Assembly (NCBI RefSeq): GCF_050947875.1
Contig: NC_134568.1
Coordinates: forward strand, 216,425,648 to 216,489,647
Origin: Dermacentor variabilis
Taxonomy: Eukaryota > Arthropoda > Arachnida > Ixodida > Ixodidae
Direction of reading: 5' to 3'
DNA: 64,000 nucleotides
Positions within the stretch are counted from its first letter, which is position 1. Every line of letters starts with the position of its first letter. The position numbers and the translations under genes are program-made. Of the stretch, positions 25,923-37,345 are shown in pieces. The notes under the pieces are model-generated. The model searched no databases. It had not been told where the DNA came from and was given only the letters and a program-made list of their open reading frames with translations.

Positions 25923-26200
25923 CATGTGGGTCATACCATTTCAAGTGTACTAGTAGGTGCTTTTGTGACCGTATTAGATTCTGCTGAGAAATATCATAGT
26001 ATTTTACCTCAATATGGGAAGCACTTATTCAAGCAATTTCTTCCTGAACAAAATTTTCTGACGCTGTGAGGGTGCTTCGAAGGTTGCACACGCAAATGAC
26101 ACTATGGCGGGCAGACAAATTTCTTCAAAATTACTCCTTTGACCTATTACTGCAGTTTTCTTTTTCTATATTCTGCAGTCGTCACTCTTTAATGATAGTC
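25923..26200 (+). repeat. Dispersed repeat, plus-oriented copy
   Basis: GGGTCATACCATTTCAAGTG, TTATTCAAGCAATTTCTT, GAGGGTGCTTCGAAGGTTGC and a TTCTGCAGTC-type end match, in inverted orientation, the copy at 30640-30935. It directly abuts the 874-bp palindromic element. Unknown family; the plus-strand frame starting at 26066 is mirrored in the other copy but looks incidental. Confidence 0.6.
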
Positions 26201-26209
26201 ATTGGTGTA

Positions 26210-26915
26210 GCGGGAGGGGGGGTCGACCCCCTCCCCCTCCCCTCCTTTTCCATGGAACATAAAGACTCGGGAGGCCGGCTCCAAAGGAGCAACATGGATG
26301 AAAGAGAAAGCTTGAATGTGAAAGAAAGTCAAGGGCTAGTGGCAATAGAGGAGGGGAGGGGGGACGTCATGGGGACGATCCCCTCTTTCGTGCACAGAAT
26401 ATTGCAGCCCCACTAGTGGCACACCTCTACCTCATTCTGGATTCTGTTAACCACAACTGCCGAGGGTGGATCAGTGCTAAAAATTCCAACACAGGTAAAG
26501 ATGGGACGAGCACGTACATAAAGTGTGGGGACATTGTTGCTCCCCACCAGGCCTTTATATTGTCAAAGAGCTTCTCATTTCTCGTACTTGACTGAATTGT
26601 CAACTACGCTATGCGGAAGAAAAGCATTCCAAAAACATTGTGACTTGCTTTTCTAGGAAACATATATTAAGCGCCCCCCCCCCCCCTTTCTGCTATTCTT
26701 TTTATTTCACTTGTCACTGACTTTCATTATGTTAATAAACTTGAGAAGAGCTTGCTGTTAGGCTAGTTTGTACACACTGCTAAGAATGAAAACAGGGCCA
26801 ATAGATGGGACAAAAAAGAAAAACCTTCAGAACAGGCACGTACCCAGGGGGGGGGGGGGGCCCGGGTTCCCCCCGAAATCAAGTGGCATACCCCCCCCCC
26901 CCCCCCCCCCTCCCC
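26210..26915. repeat. G/C homopolymer-rich repeat fragments
   Basis: GGGAGGGGGGGTCGACCCCCTCCCCC near 26212-26240 is a short GC palindrome. A C14 run is near 26675, and GGCACGTACCCAGG followed by G12 near 26836, then C17 near 26891, resemble remnants of a common G-tract-ended DNA repeat. There is no gene here. Confidence 0.5.
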
Positions 26916-28715
26916 ACCCACGCCACCACTCCTCACACATTCCTAAAGCGCCGCCAGATCAATGTTGAGACTTCGCAGCTGTTCATCGGTCAGCATTATG
27001 CTGCCTATTTCACACCTTTTAGAGGGTGGTAGTTATCGGCATCTCTTGTAATGTGAAGGACAGTTTTCTCGTGAATTCCGCACCCGCGCGATTAACTCGA
27101 GATACGTTCAGTTGTCACCATCTATTCAACCGTCACGCGCATAGCTGTTGCTTTTGTTAGTTCAACCTTCTTTGTTTAGGCTGATCCTGGGACCAGGAGA
27201 GGGATGCGGCTGTTACTCAGCTGGTCTGTACTCTCATGGAACGAGTTGCGGCCGGAGAAAACGCCAATTGCGTTTAACTTATCCCTTTGCTTCATTGTTT
27301 CCTTGAGTTACGGCTCGCCGCGACGCTGGCAGATGCCTGGAACCATATACACGTGATATGAGTTAGATAAGGTGGCAAATAAAATAATGTGAAAGAGCGT
27401 CCATCATGAAACCCTGCAATAACCCTTAAACCCATAAGCAAGATGACTGTCGCCCGTTACCTCGTCTGTTTTTCCCTAGCTGTATAGCACTTTTCGTTCA
27501 AAATTGGCAACTGGAAACAAAAATAGCAAGGAGTTGAGAAATTAAGCGATCTACTAAGGGAGAGAGCCAAGGCAACAACCAAACTGCAAGCAAAAGCGAA
27601 TAATAAAACAGTTAACCGTTGTTTATGAGAATATTTATGGATCAACATCTTTTTATTTAAATAGGAAGTAGAGAAAACGCCGCCGGAAGTGGAGCACAAT
27701 TACTTGTTTTGAATGACGCTTCTACAGTTATCGGTCGAACCGCCTCACGTAGCCACTTCTCTGCTGTGCTTATGTGGGTGTTTTTCTAACCTTTCGCAGT
27801 GAGCGCAGTGCGTCTAGAATCGCAGAGTCCTGCGCTCTACACGGTTGTATGGGACTGGCGGCCGCACAGCGTTACGCAATTCGCGGAACTGTCAAAACTG
27901 ATCAACAAGGCGAAAATAACTGATATTCGAAACTATAACATGAGAAAGACTGAAGAAGCCGAAAAAAATGAACGCAGCCTGAAATCAGTAAAAAAGAAAC
28001 CTGGCATAGGACAAACCACGATGCATGCACTAAAAGGTAAGAAGGATAATATCATCAGCAATCTCGAAGATATAGTAAAAGCAGCGGAAAAATTCTAAGC
28101 TGACCTGTATACAATACCCAGAGGAGTCACGATAGTTCCCTTAGAAACAGTAATGAACAGTATACAGAAACTCTCCTATAACTAGCGATGAGGTCAGAAG
28201 GGCCCTGCAAGACATGAAACGATGAAGAGCGGGAGGATAACATGGAATAACAGTCGATTTAATCAAAGATGGAGGAGACATAATGCTTGGAAAACTGGCG
28301 GCTCTTTATACGAAGTGTCTATCGGCTGCAAGGGTCCCAGAAAACTGGAAGAATGCAGACATTATACTAATCCACAAAAAAAAAGGAGACGTTAAAGAAT
28401 TGAACAATTATGGGACCATTAGCTTGCTCCCAGTATTATATAAAATATTTACCAAAATAATCTCCAATAGAATAAGGTTAACACTGGATTTTGTCAACCA
28501 AGGGAACAGGCTGGCTTCAGGAAGAGATACTTTACAATGGATCACATCCATGTCATCAATCAGGCTATCGCGAAATCTGCAGAGTACAATAAGCCTCTCT
28601 ATGTGGCTTATATAGATTACGAAAAGGCATTTGATTCAGTAGAGATACCAGCAATCGTAGAGGCACTATGTAATCAAGGAGTACAGAACGCTTACGTAAA
28701 AAGCTTGGAAAATAT

Positions 28716-28895
28716 TGCTACATGCGTGAGGTATTTGTTTGTTTGAACGAGGCGCGTAGGCGCCATTACTCCAGAAAAGAGGAGGAAGAACGAACTGGGC
28801 GCGCGCTGTGAATCTAACCGGTCAGCGCTGCAACCGTTGTTGTAAATATAATCTGTAAATAGTTTCTCGTCTTACTGACTCGTCCTTCGCGTAAG
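28716..28895. mobile_element. 180-bp insertion with AATAT TSD, solo-LTR-like
   Basis: It splits the RTE reading frame between LEN and IYRGSTATL codons. AATAT occurs at 28711-28715 and 28896-28900, a 5-bp duplication; removing the insert restores the frame. The insert begins TGCTACATG and contains TTGTTGTAAATATAATCTGT then CTTACTGACTCGTCCTTCGC, which resembles the 3' half of Ty3/gypsy LTRs. The right end does not read CA, so an exact LTR call is tentative. Confidence 0.6.
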
Positions 28896-29432
28896 AATAT
28901 CTACAGAGGTTCTACAGCTACCTTAATTCTACACAAGAAAAGCAGGGAGAGACCTATAGAGAAAGGTGTCAGACAGGGAGACACAATTTCTCCAAAGCTA
29001 TTTTCTGCGTGCTTAGAAGAATTCAAGCTATTAAACTGGGAAGGCTTAGGAGTAAAGATCGACGGCAAATATCTCGGCAACCTTCGGTTTGTCGATGACA
29101 TTGTTCTATTCAACAACAATGCAGACGAGTTACAACAAATGATTGGAGACCTTAACAGAGAGAGTGTAAGAGTGGGGTTGAATATTATTATGCAGAAGAT
29201 GAAGATAATGATAAATAGCCGGGCAAAGGAACAAGAGATCAGGATGGCCAGTCAGCCACTAGAGACTGTGAAGGAGTACGTTTACCTAGGTCAATTAATC
29301 AAAGGGAACCCTGATCATGAGAAGGAAATTCACAGAAGACTAAAAATAGGTTGGATCACATACGGCAGACTTTGCCAGCTCCTGACTGGAAGCTTACCAT
29401 TATTATTGAAAAGGTGTGCAATCAGTGCATTT

Positions 29433-29513
29433 TGCCAGTGCAATATGTCCAGTGCCAATGCATTTGCCAGTGCATTTCCCAGTGCATTATGCCAGTGCAT
29501 ATGGGGCAGAGTC
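29433..29513. repeat. Minisatellite with TGCATxxxCCAG units inside the RTE
   Basis: About six irregular 12-18-bp units built on CCAGTGCAT occupy the place where other RTE proteins have the VYNxCVLPVxxYGxETW block. The reading frame stays open across it, giving a Gln/Cys/Ile-rich stretch. Confidence 0.75.
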
Positions 29514-29928
29514 TTGAGAGCCAGTTAAGGACCGCGCAAAGAGCGATCGAACGAAGATTGCTAGGCATAACGTTAAGAGAGAGAAAGAGAGCGGTTTGGA
29601 TCAGAAAGCGAACGGGTATAGACGATATTCTAATTGACATCAAGAGGAAAAAATGTAGCTGGGCAGGTCATGTAATGCGCCGGTTAGATAACCGCTGGAC
29701 CATTAGGGTTACAGAATGGGTACCAAGAGAAGGGAAACGCAATCGAGGACGACAAAACACTAGGTGGAGCGATGAAATTAGGAAATTCGCGGGCGCTAGT
29801 TGGAATCGGTTTGCGCAGAACAGGGGTAATTGGAGATCGCAGGGAGAGGCCTTCGTCCTGCAGTGGACATAAAACATGATGATGATGATGATGATGATGG
29901 AGGTGGTGCCCAGGATGCGAAGCCCAGG

Positions 29929-30201
29929 ATGCGAAGCATACTAGCCTTTATTTTAGTTGTTGAACCACTGTTTAGCCTGGTGAACTGCTGTTGCTTGGCT
30001 ATATTTGGTTCGGCTAGACGAAGAAACAACTCATGCAGGCGAGCGCATGAGCTGAGACCCGGCTATGTAGCTACGCGGCCGTAAGCGAGCGCATGAGTTG
30101 AGCCTCCGCTTTTGCAGCTGTTATGACGTCATATGGTAGCTACGCGGCCGCGCGCGGCGCAGCAAGGAAGAGCGGGGTTGTGCGGCTAGTATGCTTCGCA
30201 T
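29929..30201. mobile_element. 273-bp MITE with perfect 18-bp TIRs
   Basis: ATGCGAAGCATACTAGCC at 29929-29946 is the exact reverse complement of 30184-30201. The interior contains two inverted and direct copies of GAGCGCATGAG(C/T)TGAG and GTAGCTACGCGGCCG. A partial direct duplication of the left end (GGATGCGAAGC) lies just outside. There is no coding sequence. It lies immediately 3' of the RTE GAT tail. Confidence 0.8.
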
Positions 30202-30639
30202 AAAAGGAGGAACATGTGAAATAAGCCGAGCTAAAATGCCAACTGATGTGCTGTGCAGTGAAGGCAAAACAGATGCTCAGCGCAACCTTGTGAATGCGCT
30301 GTTCAAAAATATTTTTCTCGCTTAAGACTAAATTTACATTTTCAAAGCTTTCTAGATAAATTGGCAGCAAAGTACAATGGTGATTAGGCCATATTTTTAC
30401 TTGGAGCGCTGCACTGTGAAAATGAAGCCACAAAGTGAGTCAGAAGGTCTTTTTTCCATTTCTGTCATGATTTTAAAGAATTTTTAGATTTATTTCTTCT
30501 CAGAGTATTTTTATCATACTTTATACACACATACCAAGCCCATATTGGGAATATATTCCTCCATGGAACAATGAGTTCTTTCTCTAAAAATATAGAATAT
30601 GCGGCAATCGACAATTTTTTCTCATGACCAAAATTAATG

Positions 30640-30935
30640 TAAATTAAAACAAAAAGTAATAAACTATAATAGTAATGAAAGAGTGCCGTATATAGAATAC
30701 AGAAAAATGTCCCAGTTGTAGGTTGAAACAATAATTTTTCTGCCTGACATAGTTTCACTAGTGTGCGTAGCCTTCGAAGCGCCCTCATGGAACCATAAAA
30801 TTATTTTCAAGAAACCGCTTGAATAATTACTTCCAACATTGACGCAAATAGTATGATGTTTTTAAAGAATTGGAGATGGTTAAAAAAAAAACACGTAGTC
30901 CACTTCAGATGGAATGACCCATATATATAATATAT
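30640..30935 (-). repeat. Dispersed repeat, minus-oriented copy
   Basis: The reverse complement carries TATGGGTCATTCCATCTGAA, TATTCAAGCGGTTTCTTG and GAGGGCGCTTCGAAGGC, matching 25923-26200. The two copies form an inverted pair 4.4 kb apart within one GLG1 intron. Confidence 0.6.
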
Positions 30936-31143
30936 ATATCTTAGCAAGCCATCCGTACATCGGAATCAGTGTTACATGAAGCTTTCTTTGATGTTTGCAC
31001 GTCAAAGGAAATGTTATTCAAATGTAACACTATCTGTAAAAACTTTTGTTCAGAATGAGGCAAATGGAATATAATTTCAAGCACTTCTCTGACAACTTCT
31101 TCAATTTGCTGTTGCTGCCTTCTTCACTTCTTAGTAGCTTACT

Positions 31144-32227
31144 GGGGCCCTAAACCACCCCTCGGGCTTGGTGAAAAAACACAGTCCGTGGATAGCATAC
31201 GCTGCTGTGGATCTCGCAAGCAGAGTGTGAAGTTATCTTTCTCTCAAACACTCTCTTTTCAAGAGAAGCCTGCTCCTCACTCTTTTCTGGACACTTTATT
31301 TATTGGTTGATTATTATATCAATAAAGAAAGGTTTTTCAGTGCACTTTTTCCTACTGTTACTGTGTATATTTATGGACGAAGTTTAATAAACAGGATGAA
31401 GTAAGTGAAAATCTGCTTTTGAATTTCGATAATTACGTACTTCTGGAAGAAGTCAACTATCGTCTGCTCACTCTTGGCCACGGCCGCCCTGCTTATCGGT
31501 GCCGTAGCCGTCAGGTCTCACTAATTTCGACTAGTTTTGAACACTCAACTAGCCTTGAACCACTCAAAACTTAAGGTTAGATCACACGCACGCTTCCCGA
31601 CGTGCATTCGCTCTTGGCCACTCCTGGTTAGACGCCTTGGCAGACTTTGCTTTGTAATGAATGCTTCAAAATGCGCAAGTTGGATGTGACTATCAGTCGG
31701 TCAAGCTGGTACAGGACACAGCTGATCTGCACCACGTGGCACAGTCAGATAGGAGCATGTGAACGTGAGCGCGCACTCTAGCCCTGTCGTGCACAAAGGA
31801 AATGCTGCAGTTGCATGTAGCTGGGGTCTGCTACGTAGTGTAGATACTGCGGCTCTTGCGGGGTGCCGCGATGAGTCAACTGACGGAGTGCACTGAGGCT
31901 CGCTAAGGACAACCACATCTGGCGCATTGTAGGTACCAAAATCTGAAATAATGGCATCTATGTGAACATCCAAAATCAAACTTGAACTGCATGCCACGGT
32001 GACGCTCAGTAGGCGGAGCGTTGTGGGCACATCCCGCTCTGCCATAGCCTTCGCAGTGCAAATCATTGAAGAAGGAGTGGGAGCACCACAAACAATATGT
32101 TTGATTGCCAATAACTCCGATTCTGCTTAACACAGTGAAGAAGTTTTTGTGGCAAAGTATTTCTGAAATAGTCTAATTTAATTTCAAATGCATTTGTCAA
32201 CTTCGATAAAAAGTGGTTCAGGGCCCC
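31144..32227. mobile_element. Possible 1.08-kb element with short TIRs
   Basis: GGGGCCCTAAACCAC at 31144-31158 matches the reverse complement of 32213-32227 at 14 of 15 bases. The outer sequences GGCTTGGTGAAAAAACACAG and CCCTTTAAAGAGTCCCTGAA are familiar from dispersed tick repeats. No target-site duplication or transposase was found, and it could be two separate repeats facing each other. Confidence 0.4.
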
Positions 32228-32855
32228 TTTAAAGAGTCCCTGAAATGGTTTTTGCCATAGACACCAGAGGGTATCTCTCAAGAAATACTTTCTCTCTAGA
32301 AGTTCGCATCAGCACACTATAGTAACACAGGTACAAGTGGCTAAACATTACCTTCCTTTAAGGTGCGGCATTCCCTTTCTACTTTTATACCGTGCGGCCA
32401 TCACTATCTCCTGCCTCCTTCATGCGGTGACGCAAGTGTTGTCTACTTCCGGTTGATTTGAACCCAGTGTGTTCCTGCATCTCTCTCCTACACAGTTTTT
32501 CTTCTTAAGCGTGGGCTAGATTGAGTGTAATTTCAAGATGTACTTCATGCGGCGGATGGAGACGTGGTGGCACTACATGCAATTTTCCCTGGCTTGCGCT
32601 ACATGAAGCAAGAAGAGCTGGCTGCCGCCGCAGGCATTCACAAACTACCAAGTAGCTGCTTCCGCTATTATTTCTACTTGATAATCGCCTGATAACATGT
32701 CCATATCTAATAATACATACATTTACCATTGCTCGTAAGATTTCTTAGTAGCCGTCAGTGAAAAAAAAAGGAAGCGCTGCCGCTAACTTGTAATGTGGTA
32801 AAATGGGCTATTTATAATGTTCCCTCTAGTCTAGACCTAATTAAAAAAAAGTACA

Positions 32856-32928
32856 TTGACACTGGGAGTCGAACCCGCACCTTCAGCATGGGAGGCAGAG
32901 ACTGTACCACCACATACCGCTACACCAA
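32856..32928 (-). pseudogene. tRNA-like sequence (Gly-CCC-like), probably SINE head or tRNA pseudogene
   Basis: The minus strand has an A-box-like GGTGTAGCGGTATGTGG, a CTCCCAT anticodon loop and a B box GGTTCGACTCC. The ends TTGGTGT and GTGTCAA pair with wobbles over 7 bp and the length is 73. The T stem pairs at only 3 of 5 positions and the D arm is irregular, so it is unlikely to be a working tRNA. Confidence 0.45.
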
Positions 32929-33941
32929 AGCCTAACTCAAGATGGCAATTCTCTAACGGACATTTTGACATGTCGTAGGGCATGTTCAATTAACTTTGCA
33001 ACACCGTTTTTCTGTATCTCGGCATGTTAGGACATTTTTCTGCTGCGATTCTGGGCTCTGTGATAAATGCATAACCTGTGATTGTCGCTAACAGTGCTTT
33101 TGTTTTCAAAATTACGAGGGATCGCTGTGTTCAGGCGGATGTGAACAATTGGTCTCAGGCAGAAGTCGGCTATTCGTTTGAAGAAATGTCTACATTTATT
33201 GTATTAGAGTTTAGTTATTTTTTAAACAGTACACAAATTACAATGCATAAGTATGCTATTAAAAAGAAGGCTAATGTAGCGGCACGTTCCAGGCATTCCT
33301 GATGACATAACGTAGATAGCCAATCGTATCACTAGCCAGAGTGACATCACTCATCCATGCTACATAGCGTGGGAAGAGGCAGCTGAAAACACAGGGAAGC
33401 GGCACTGCTGCGATCGGTAGCAATGTGCGTTTTTAAAACCTTAGAATAAATGACACCACTAGCGATGTGCGTTTTGAAAACCTTATAATAAATGGCACAC
33501 TTCATATGTGATCAGAAGGACCTACCCTACTAACTCCGTATGTTTGTACACAATCGTTTCAGGATCCCTTTAACGTTGCTCACTCATTCTATGCTCTGGT
33601 CCCATTTTGTTCACTTCGGTTTTTTTCTCCATACTTCTTCACTTCGGTTTTTTCTCCACACTTCTTCACTTTTAGCTGATCGCTCCTTGCTCAATACATG
33701 CTCTGGTCGCACTTTGTCATTCACTTTAAAGAGCTGCTTTTGTTTTGTGCTGTTAGAATGCAGTCTGCAGATCAACCCAAATATAAAGTCCCTAATTCAG
33801 ACGAACAATGCCCATGTGCAGTCTCGTAACATATTCATATTCTACATAACACATATTCCACGCAGCTAGATGAAATTTCCCTCTAACTTCCTGGCTAACA
33901 AGTCCTGTTGACAAGATCACTAACAAGTTAGCATTAAAGTA

Positions 33942-33975
33942 GCCTCCATAATTACATTTCTGTAATTATGGAGGC
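33942..33975. other. Perfect 15-bp hairpin with TTTC loop
   Basis: GCCTCCATAATTACA (33942-33956) and TGTAATTATGGAGGC (33961-33975) are exact inverted repeats 4 bases apart. No element ends or duplication around it were found. It is in a GLG1 intron about 420 bp from an exon. Confidence 0.8.
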
Positions 33976-34395
33976 CACACAGCATACCACAGCAATTAAA
34001 GAAATGACGACAGATGTCCCTCCACTAGCCAATACTTCAAAATATCGGCACAAAATTCAGCACCTAGAATACACAACAGCACAGCTCTTTTCAACATATA
34101 TTCAAAAGAAAACAGTCTTTTAAAGCAGTTTATGTTGAAGACAAGAGGGCTCTACAATTTTGTGTTTCTACTGCACTAAACTGTTTCAAGAAACTAAAAA
34201 ACCCAGCTTACTGAAAGGCATTCAGCCGTATGAGTTTACTAATGCAATTCCCTTGAGGTCCAACAAAGTTTGGCCTGATTCTTTGCACAAGAGCAGCATT
34301 TCACAAACCATAATGCACTGGCAATGCAAGCCAAATGCACACTGTTCAACTCTAAATAATGACACTAAAATGCAGAAAAGGTAGTAAGGACTTAC

Positions 34396-34516
34396 GGTGG
34401 CCCTGGCCAGGTGTGAGATCATGGCAGAAATGCTTGATGTCATGCAGACATGCTTTGTACAGGATAGGATCAGCCTGAACATCAGCCTTGCCTTCATGTA
34501 TGAGACGAGCAACTTC
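34396..34516 (-). CDS. GLG1: GLG1 exon, cysteine-rich repeat
   Basis: The acceptor is GGTTACAG and the donor is GTAAGT; 40 codons plus one base, leaving phase 1. It reads EVARLIHEGKADVQADPILY, then ACLHDIKHFCHDLTPGQGH, matching human ESKADIFVDPVL...ALDIKHHC...TPGRG. A 9.4-kb intron follows. Confidence 0.95.
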
Positions 34517-34607
34517 CTGTAACCAAAATGAAGGAACAATTGAAGTCATCTTGGAAAATAAGTTGGAACGTGATCAATGGAACAGTCTTGGAAATCATGA
34601 ACCATAC

Positions 34608-34700
34608 CTTCTTACACGCTGGGTTTTTTATGTCACGGTTTTGAAAGTGTGATTTTAAGCATTCCTCTATGTCACGGTCATCCTTGCAAGAACTCTGAAT
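34608..34700 (-). CDS. GLG1: GLG1 exon, cysteine-rich repeat
   Basis: The acceptor is TACTTTCAG and the donor is GTATGG; 31 codons, phase 0. It reads IQSSCKDDRDIEECLKSHF and ends NPACKK. It is a few residues shorter than the human block between the SSLC and EECLK motifs. The next exon is only 91 bp away. Confidence 0.93.
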
Positions 34701-34739
34701 CTGAAAGTAAACAACAAAGCTTCAGACTTGGTTGGAAAA

Positions 34740-35275
34740 ATAGTACAGCAGAACCTCATTCATACTATCCCATTTCGTACAATTTACCAGTGATCACAAA
34801 CACAAAAATTGACCCTAATACAGTTATGGTTCTTTTTTACCAGTTAATACGTCCCTGGAAAAAGCGATCTTTTGGCACCAACATTCAGTACCTTGGCAAA
34901 CTGCAATTGCACGATCTGCTTTCTGGCCACTAGATCCCATGCGAACAAGAGAAGGTACCTACGAGGCACACGCAATTGAGAGCAAGCAGTAGGTGCCCGC
35001 CACAGCAGCTTCCCGTAGCACTCAGCTGCCCATGTCACGCGGAAATGCCAGCACTCACTCACTTTTCTCTCCTGGTGGCAGCAAGTGCTTTCGTGGGTCG
35101 TCACACATGGCATTCACAACTATCACTGCCAACCCTATTGCATTGAGCATCCTCATCTATTTAGCTATTTCACAGCACGTGTGGCGCAGCGCCATTGGAA
35201 GCGTATACTGTGTTTGCAATTTCCTTAAAGAGAGCCACGAATTGGGTATCAATATTTTCACTGAAAACCTACAAA
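34740..35275 (+). repeat. Dispersed repeat, plus copy (CAGTAGAACCTC family)
   Basis: It starts ACAGCAGAACCTCATTCATA just 5' of a GLG1 exon acceptor. Blocks TTTGGCACCAACATTCAGTA, CTTTCTGGCCACTA, CACATGGCATTCACA and CGCCATTGGAAGCGTATACT match the inverted copy at 38510-39052. It is noncoding. Confidence 0.65.
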
Positions 35276-35554
35276 TTTAAATAAAGGCCAGAAATTAAAA
35301 TTTATAATGTCTATCAGGGCCGCTATCTTGTACTTGTTCGAAAAGTCAACGTTCAAAAAGGCCACGCCCATATCGCGGCTTAGGTCAATCTAGGCCAATA
35401 ACGTAAGGCAAAACAGAACGTCAGCTTTTCAAATGCGTACAAGATAGCGGCCCGGGTGTTCATAATTAATTAACTTATTCAGTAGAATTAAATATGTCCT
35501 GCCTCGCGCAAATGTCACTGCACACGGCAGTCACAGCTTAAATGATATTGCGCG

Positions 35555-35680
35555 ACATAAAAACGACACGGACGTGAAAGAAGACGACACACCAAGCGCA
35601 AACTTTCAACTAAGTTTATTGTGCCACTGCGTCATTGCCACTGCGTCACTGCGCCACTGCGTCACTGCGTCAATTTAAGC
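35555..35680. repeat. Penelope pseudo-LTR-like piece plus minisatellite
   Basis: GACACGGACGTGAAAGAAGACGACAC and CAAGCGCAAACTTTCAACTAAGTTTATTG (read in parts) resemble the start of Penelope-like pseudo-LTRs. They are followed at about 35623-35671 by four to five irregular copies of GCCACTGCGTCA. Ends are not defined. Confidence 0.4.
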
Positions 35681-37175
35681 AATGGATTACCAACTTGCCC
35701 GGAATGCTGCTCTCATTAAGGCAGTCACAGCTTTTATTTTTTAAATGCTGAGAACATCTTTTAAAAAAATGCTGCACTCAAGTCATATTTAACATTATAT
35801 TAAAGCAAAACGTCCCTTTAACTAGCTTATACTGATACTCCACTTATCTGAACCATTTGTACTACAGCACTTTATCAAAAACAAAAGCATATGAAGAATA
35901 TACAAATTAAACTTAAAGCATTGATTGAGCATTCCATTACAATTTCAGGGATTTTCAGGCCCTTCTCAGTGACCCACACGGTCATGTGAAAAAAGAAGTC
36001 ACTTTTTCTGGACTCTTGCTTTTCACAAGACTACTTTTTTGCTCTTGTGCCAAGCAACATGTAAGAGCTGGTGTCATTGAGCAGTATTACTGGTGGGAAC
36101 TTCATAAACCAGTTGAGATCACCTTGTACAGGTGTCAACATGGCACAAAAATTTTGGAAAGCTCAAGTTGTCTTATGGTGAGTTTGTTCATCTGAAACTT
36201 TTGTACACAAGATGCAAAGCCAGGAGGAAATTTTAGACGACATTATTTGACTGAAATCTTCGCTAAAGCAAATTTTTAATATATATACAAAGTAAAAACA
36301 ACCCCATGAGCCTAACCATTTTTTTCCCCTTAGGGCTGAACTTTGGTCCCTGGCACCACTAATGAAGCACTAGCCAATCGACCATGGGATGCTATAAACA
36401 TGTGTGTTTGGGATTTATGGACAAAGCAGATAGTTTGCACACATTTGTTGGCCGAGGCAGAACAAACGCACATTTTCCAATAAGCTCCTTACAACAAAAA
36501 AACAAGAGCTGTGGCCTGAAATGCTGTCAAAAGGTAGAGCAGAGCAGTCAATTAGGTTGAAGATCACATACTGCTCATGTCTAACCTGTCTAGGCAGGTG
36601 GTGCAGTTAGCACACTCTTTGTCTTTGCAAATGAACAGAAAGTTCCAGTTATTCTTAGAAAGTTCATCAGAAAACCCATGTTTTACCTTCTGTGCAACAT
36701 GCGACTGCTTCAAAATAGAAATGAATGCATGTCTTTCTTTATGTCTCACTTGGAGTCCGTGTAAAGTGCATGTTGTGTTGCCGTTAACATTGCTCTTGCA
36801 TGAAAAGGCATAAATAGGAAGAGGTGCAAACGCGAAGAGTACGGTACTTCCCTTCACTAAAATCAGAACTGGCATGAGTGAGCTCAATGGTGGAAATGCA
36901 TGGTTACTAATCGTTATTAGTCATGAGCACTGAGTGGTAGATCAAATTTCTGGCTTTACCTAGATAACATGGTGCATTGGCAGTGGAGAGCGTTCATAAG
37001 TGGAACTACTTTTTATTGTGCAATCATGAATGTTGTGGCAAGACTTGCACAAATTTTTCATAGCAAAAATTTTAATAGAAGTTTCCATTACTCTAATACA
37101 GTTTTGTATTAGTTGTACAAGTTTTGTATTGGACTAATACAAGTTTCTATTAGTTGTACTGATTTACATATAAGA

Positions 37176-37345
37176 TCAATAGGCCCTGTGTATTAGGCTT
37201 ATAGTTTTATACAAACAGTGTTGCATGCCTACTAGTTTCTCTTTAGACACACAGAAACCAATAGGCCCTGTGTGTTAGACTTATTAGTTTTATACAAACA
37301 GTGCTGCATGCTTGCCAGTTTCTCTATCAGACTAACAGGTCCTAA
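37176..37345. repeat. 85-bp tandem duplication
   Basis: ATAGGCCCTGTGTATTAGGC at 37179 recurs as ATAGGCCCTGTGTGTTAGAC at 37261; both are followed by TTTTATACAAACAGTG(T/C)TGCATGC and AGTTTCTCT. It is noncoding and intronic. Related TATTAG-rich text is nearby (37100-37170 and 39960-40020). Confidence 0.7.

Larger units (their letters stand above)
27893..29900 (+). pseudogene. RTE-clade retrotransposon, degraded
   Basis: Plus-strand pieces in several frames follow the RTE order: a linker (NYNMRKTEEAEKNE), ENWKNADIILIHKKKGD, YIDYEKAFDSVEIP, then after a 180-bp interruption IEKGVRQGDTISPKLF, NLRFVDDIVLF (catalytic motif intact here), EYVYLGQLIKGNPDHEKEI, and a C-terminus with AGHVMRRLDNRWTIRVTEW. 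The body ends ALQ-type WT then stop at 29870-29872, followed by (GAT)n at 29877-29900. Frameshifts occur near 28240, 28510 and 28720, and a repeat expansion sits at 29433-29513. The endonuclease is missing. It lies inside the 9.4-kb GLG1 intron, antisense to the gene. Confidence 0.85.

Noticed and set aside
36564..36887. 107-codon minus-strand frame with several cysteines and a hydrophobic start
   Set aside because: It resembles a small secreted protein superficially but lacks GLG1 spacing, splice sites or any recognised family; it is inside an intron.
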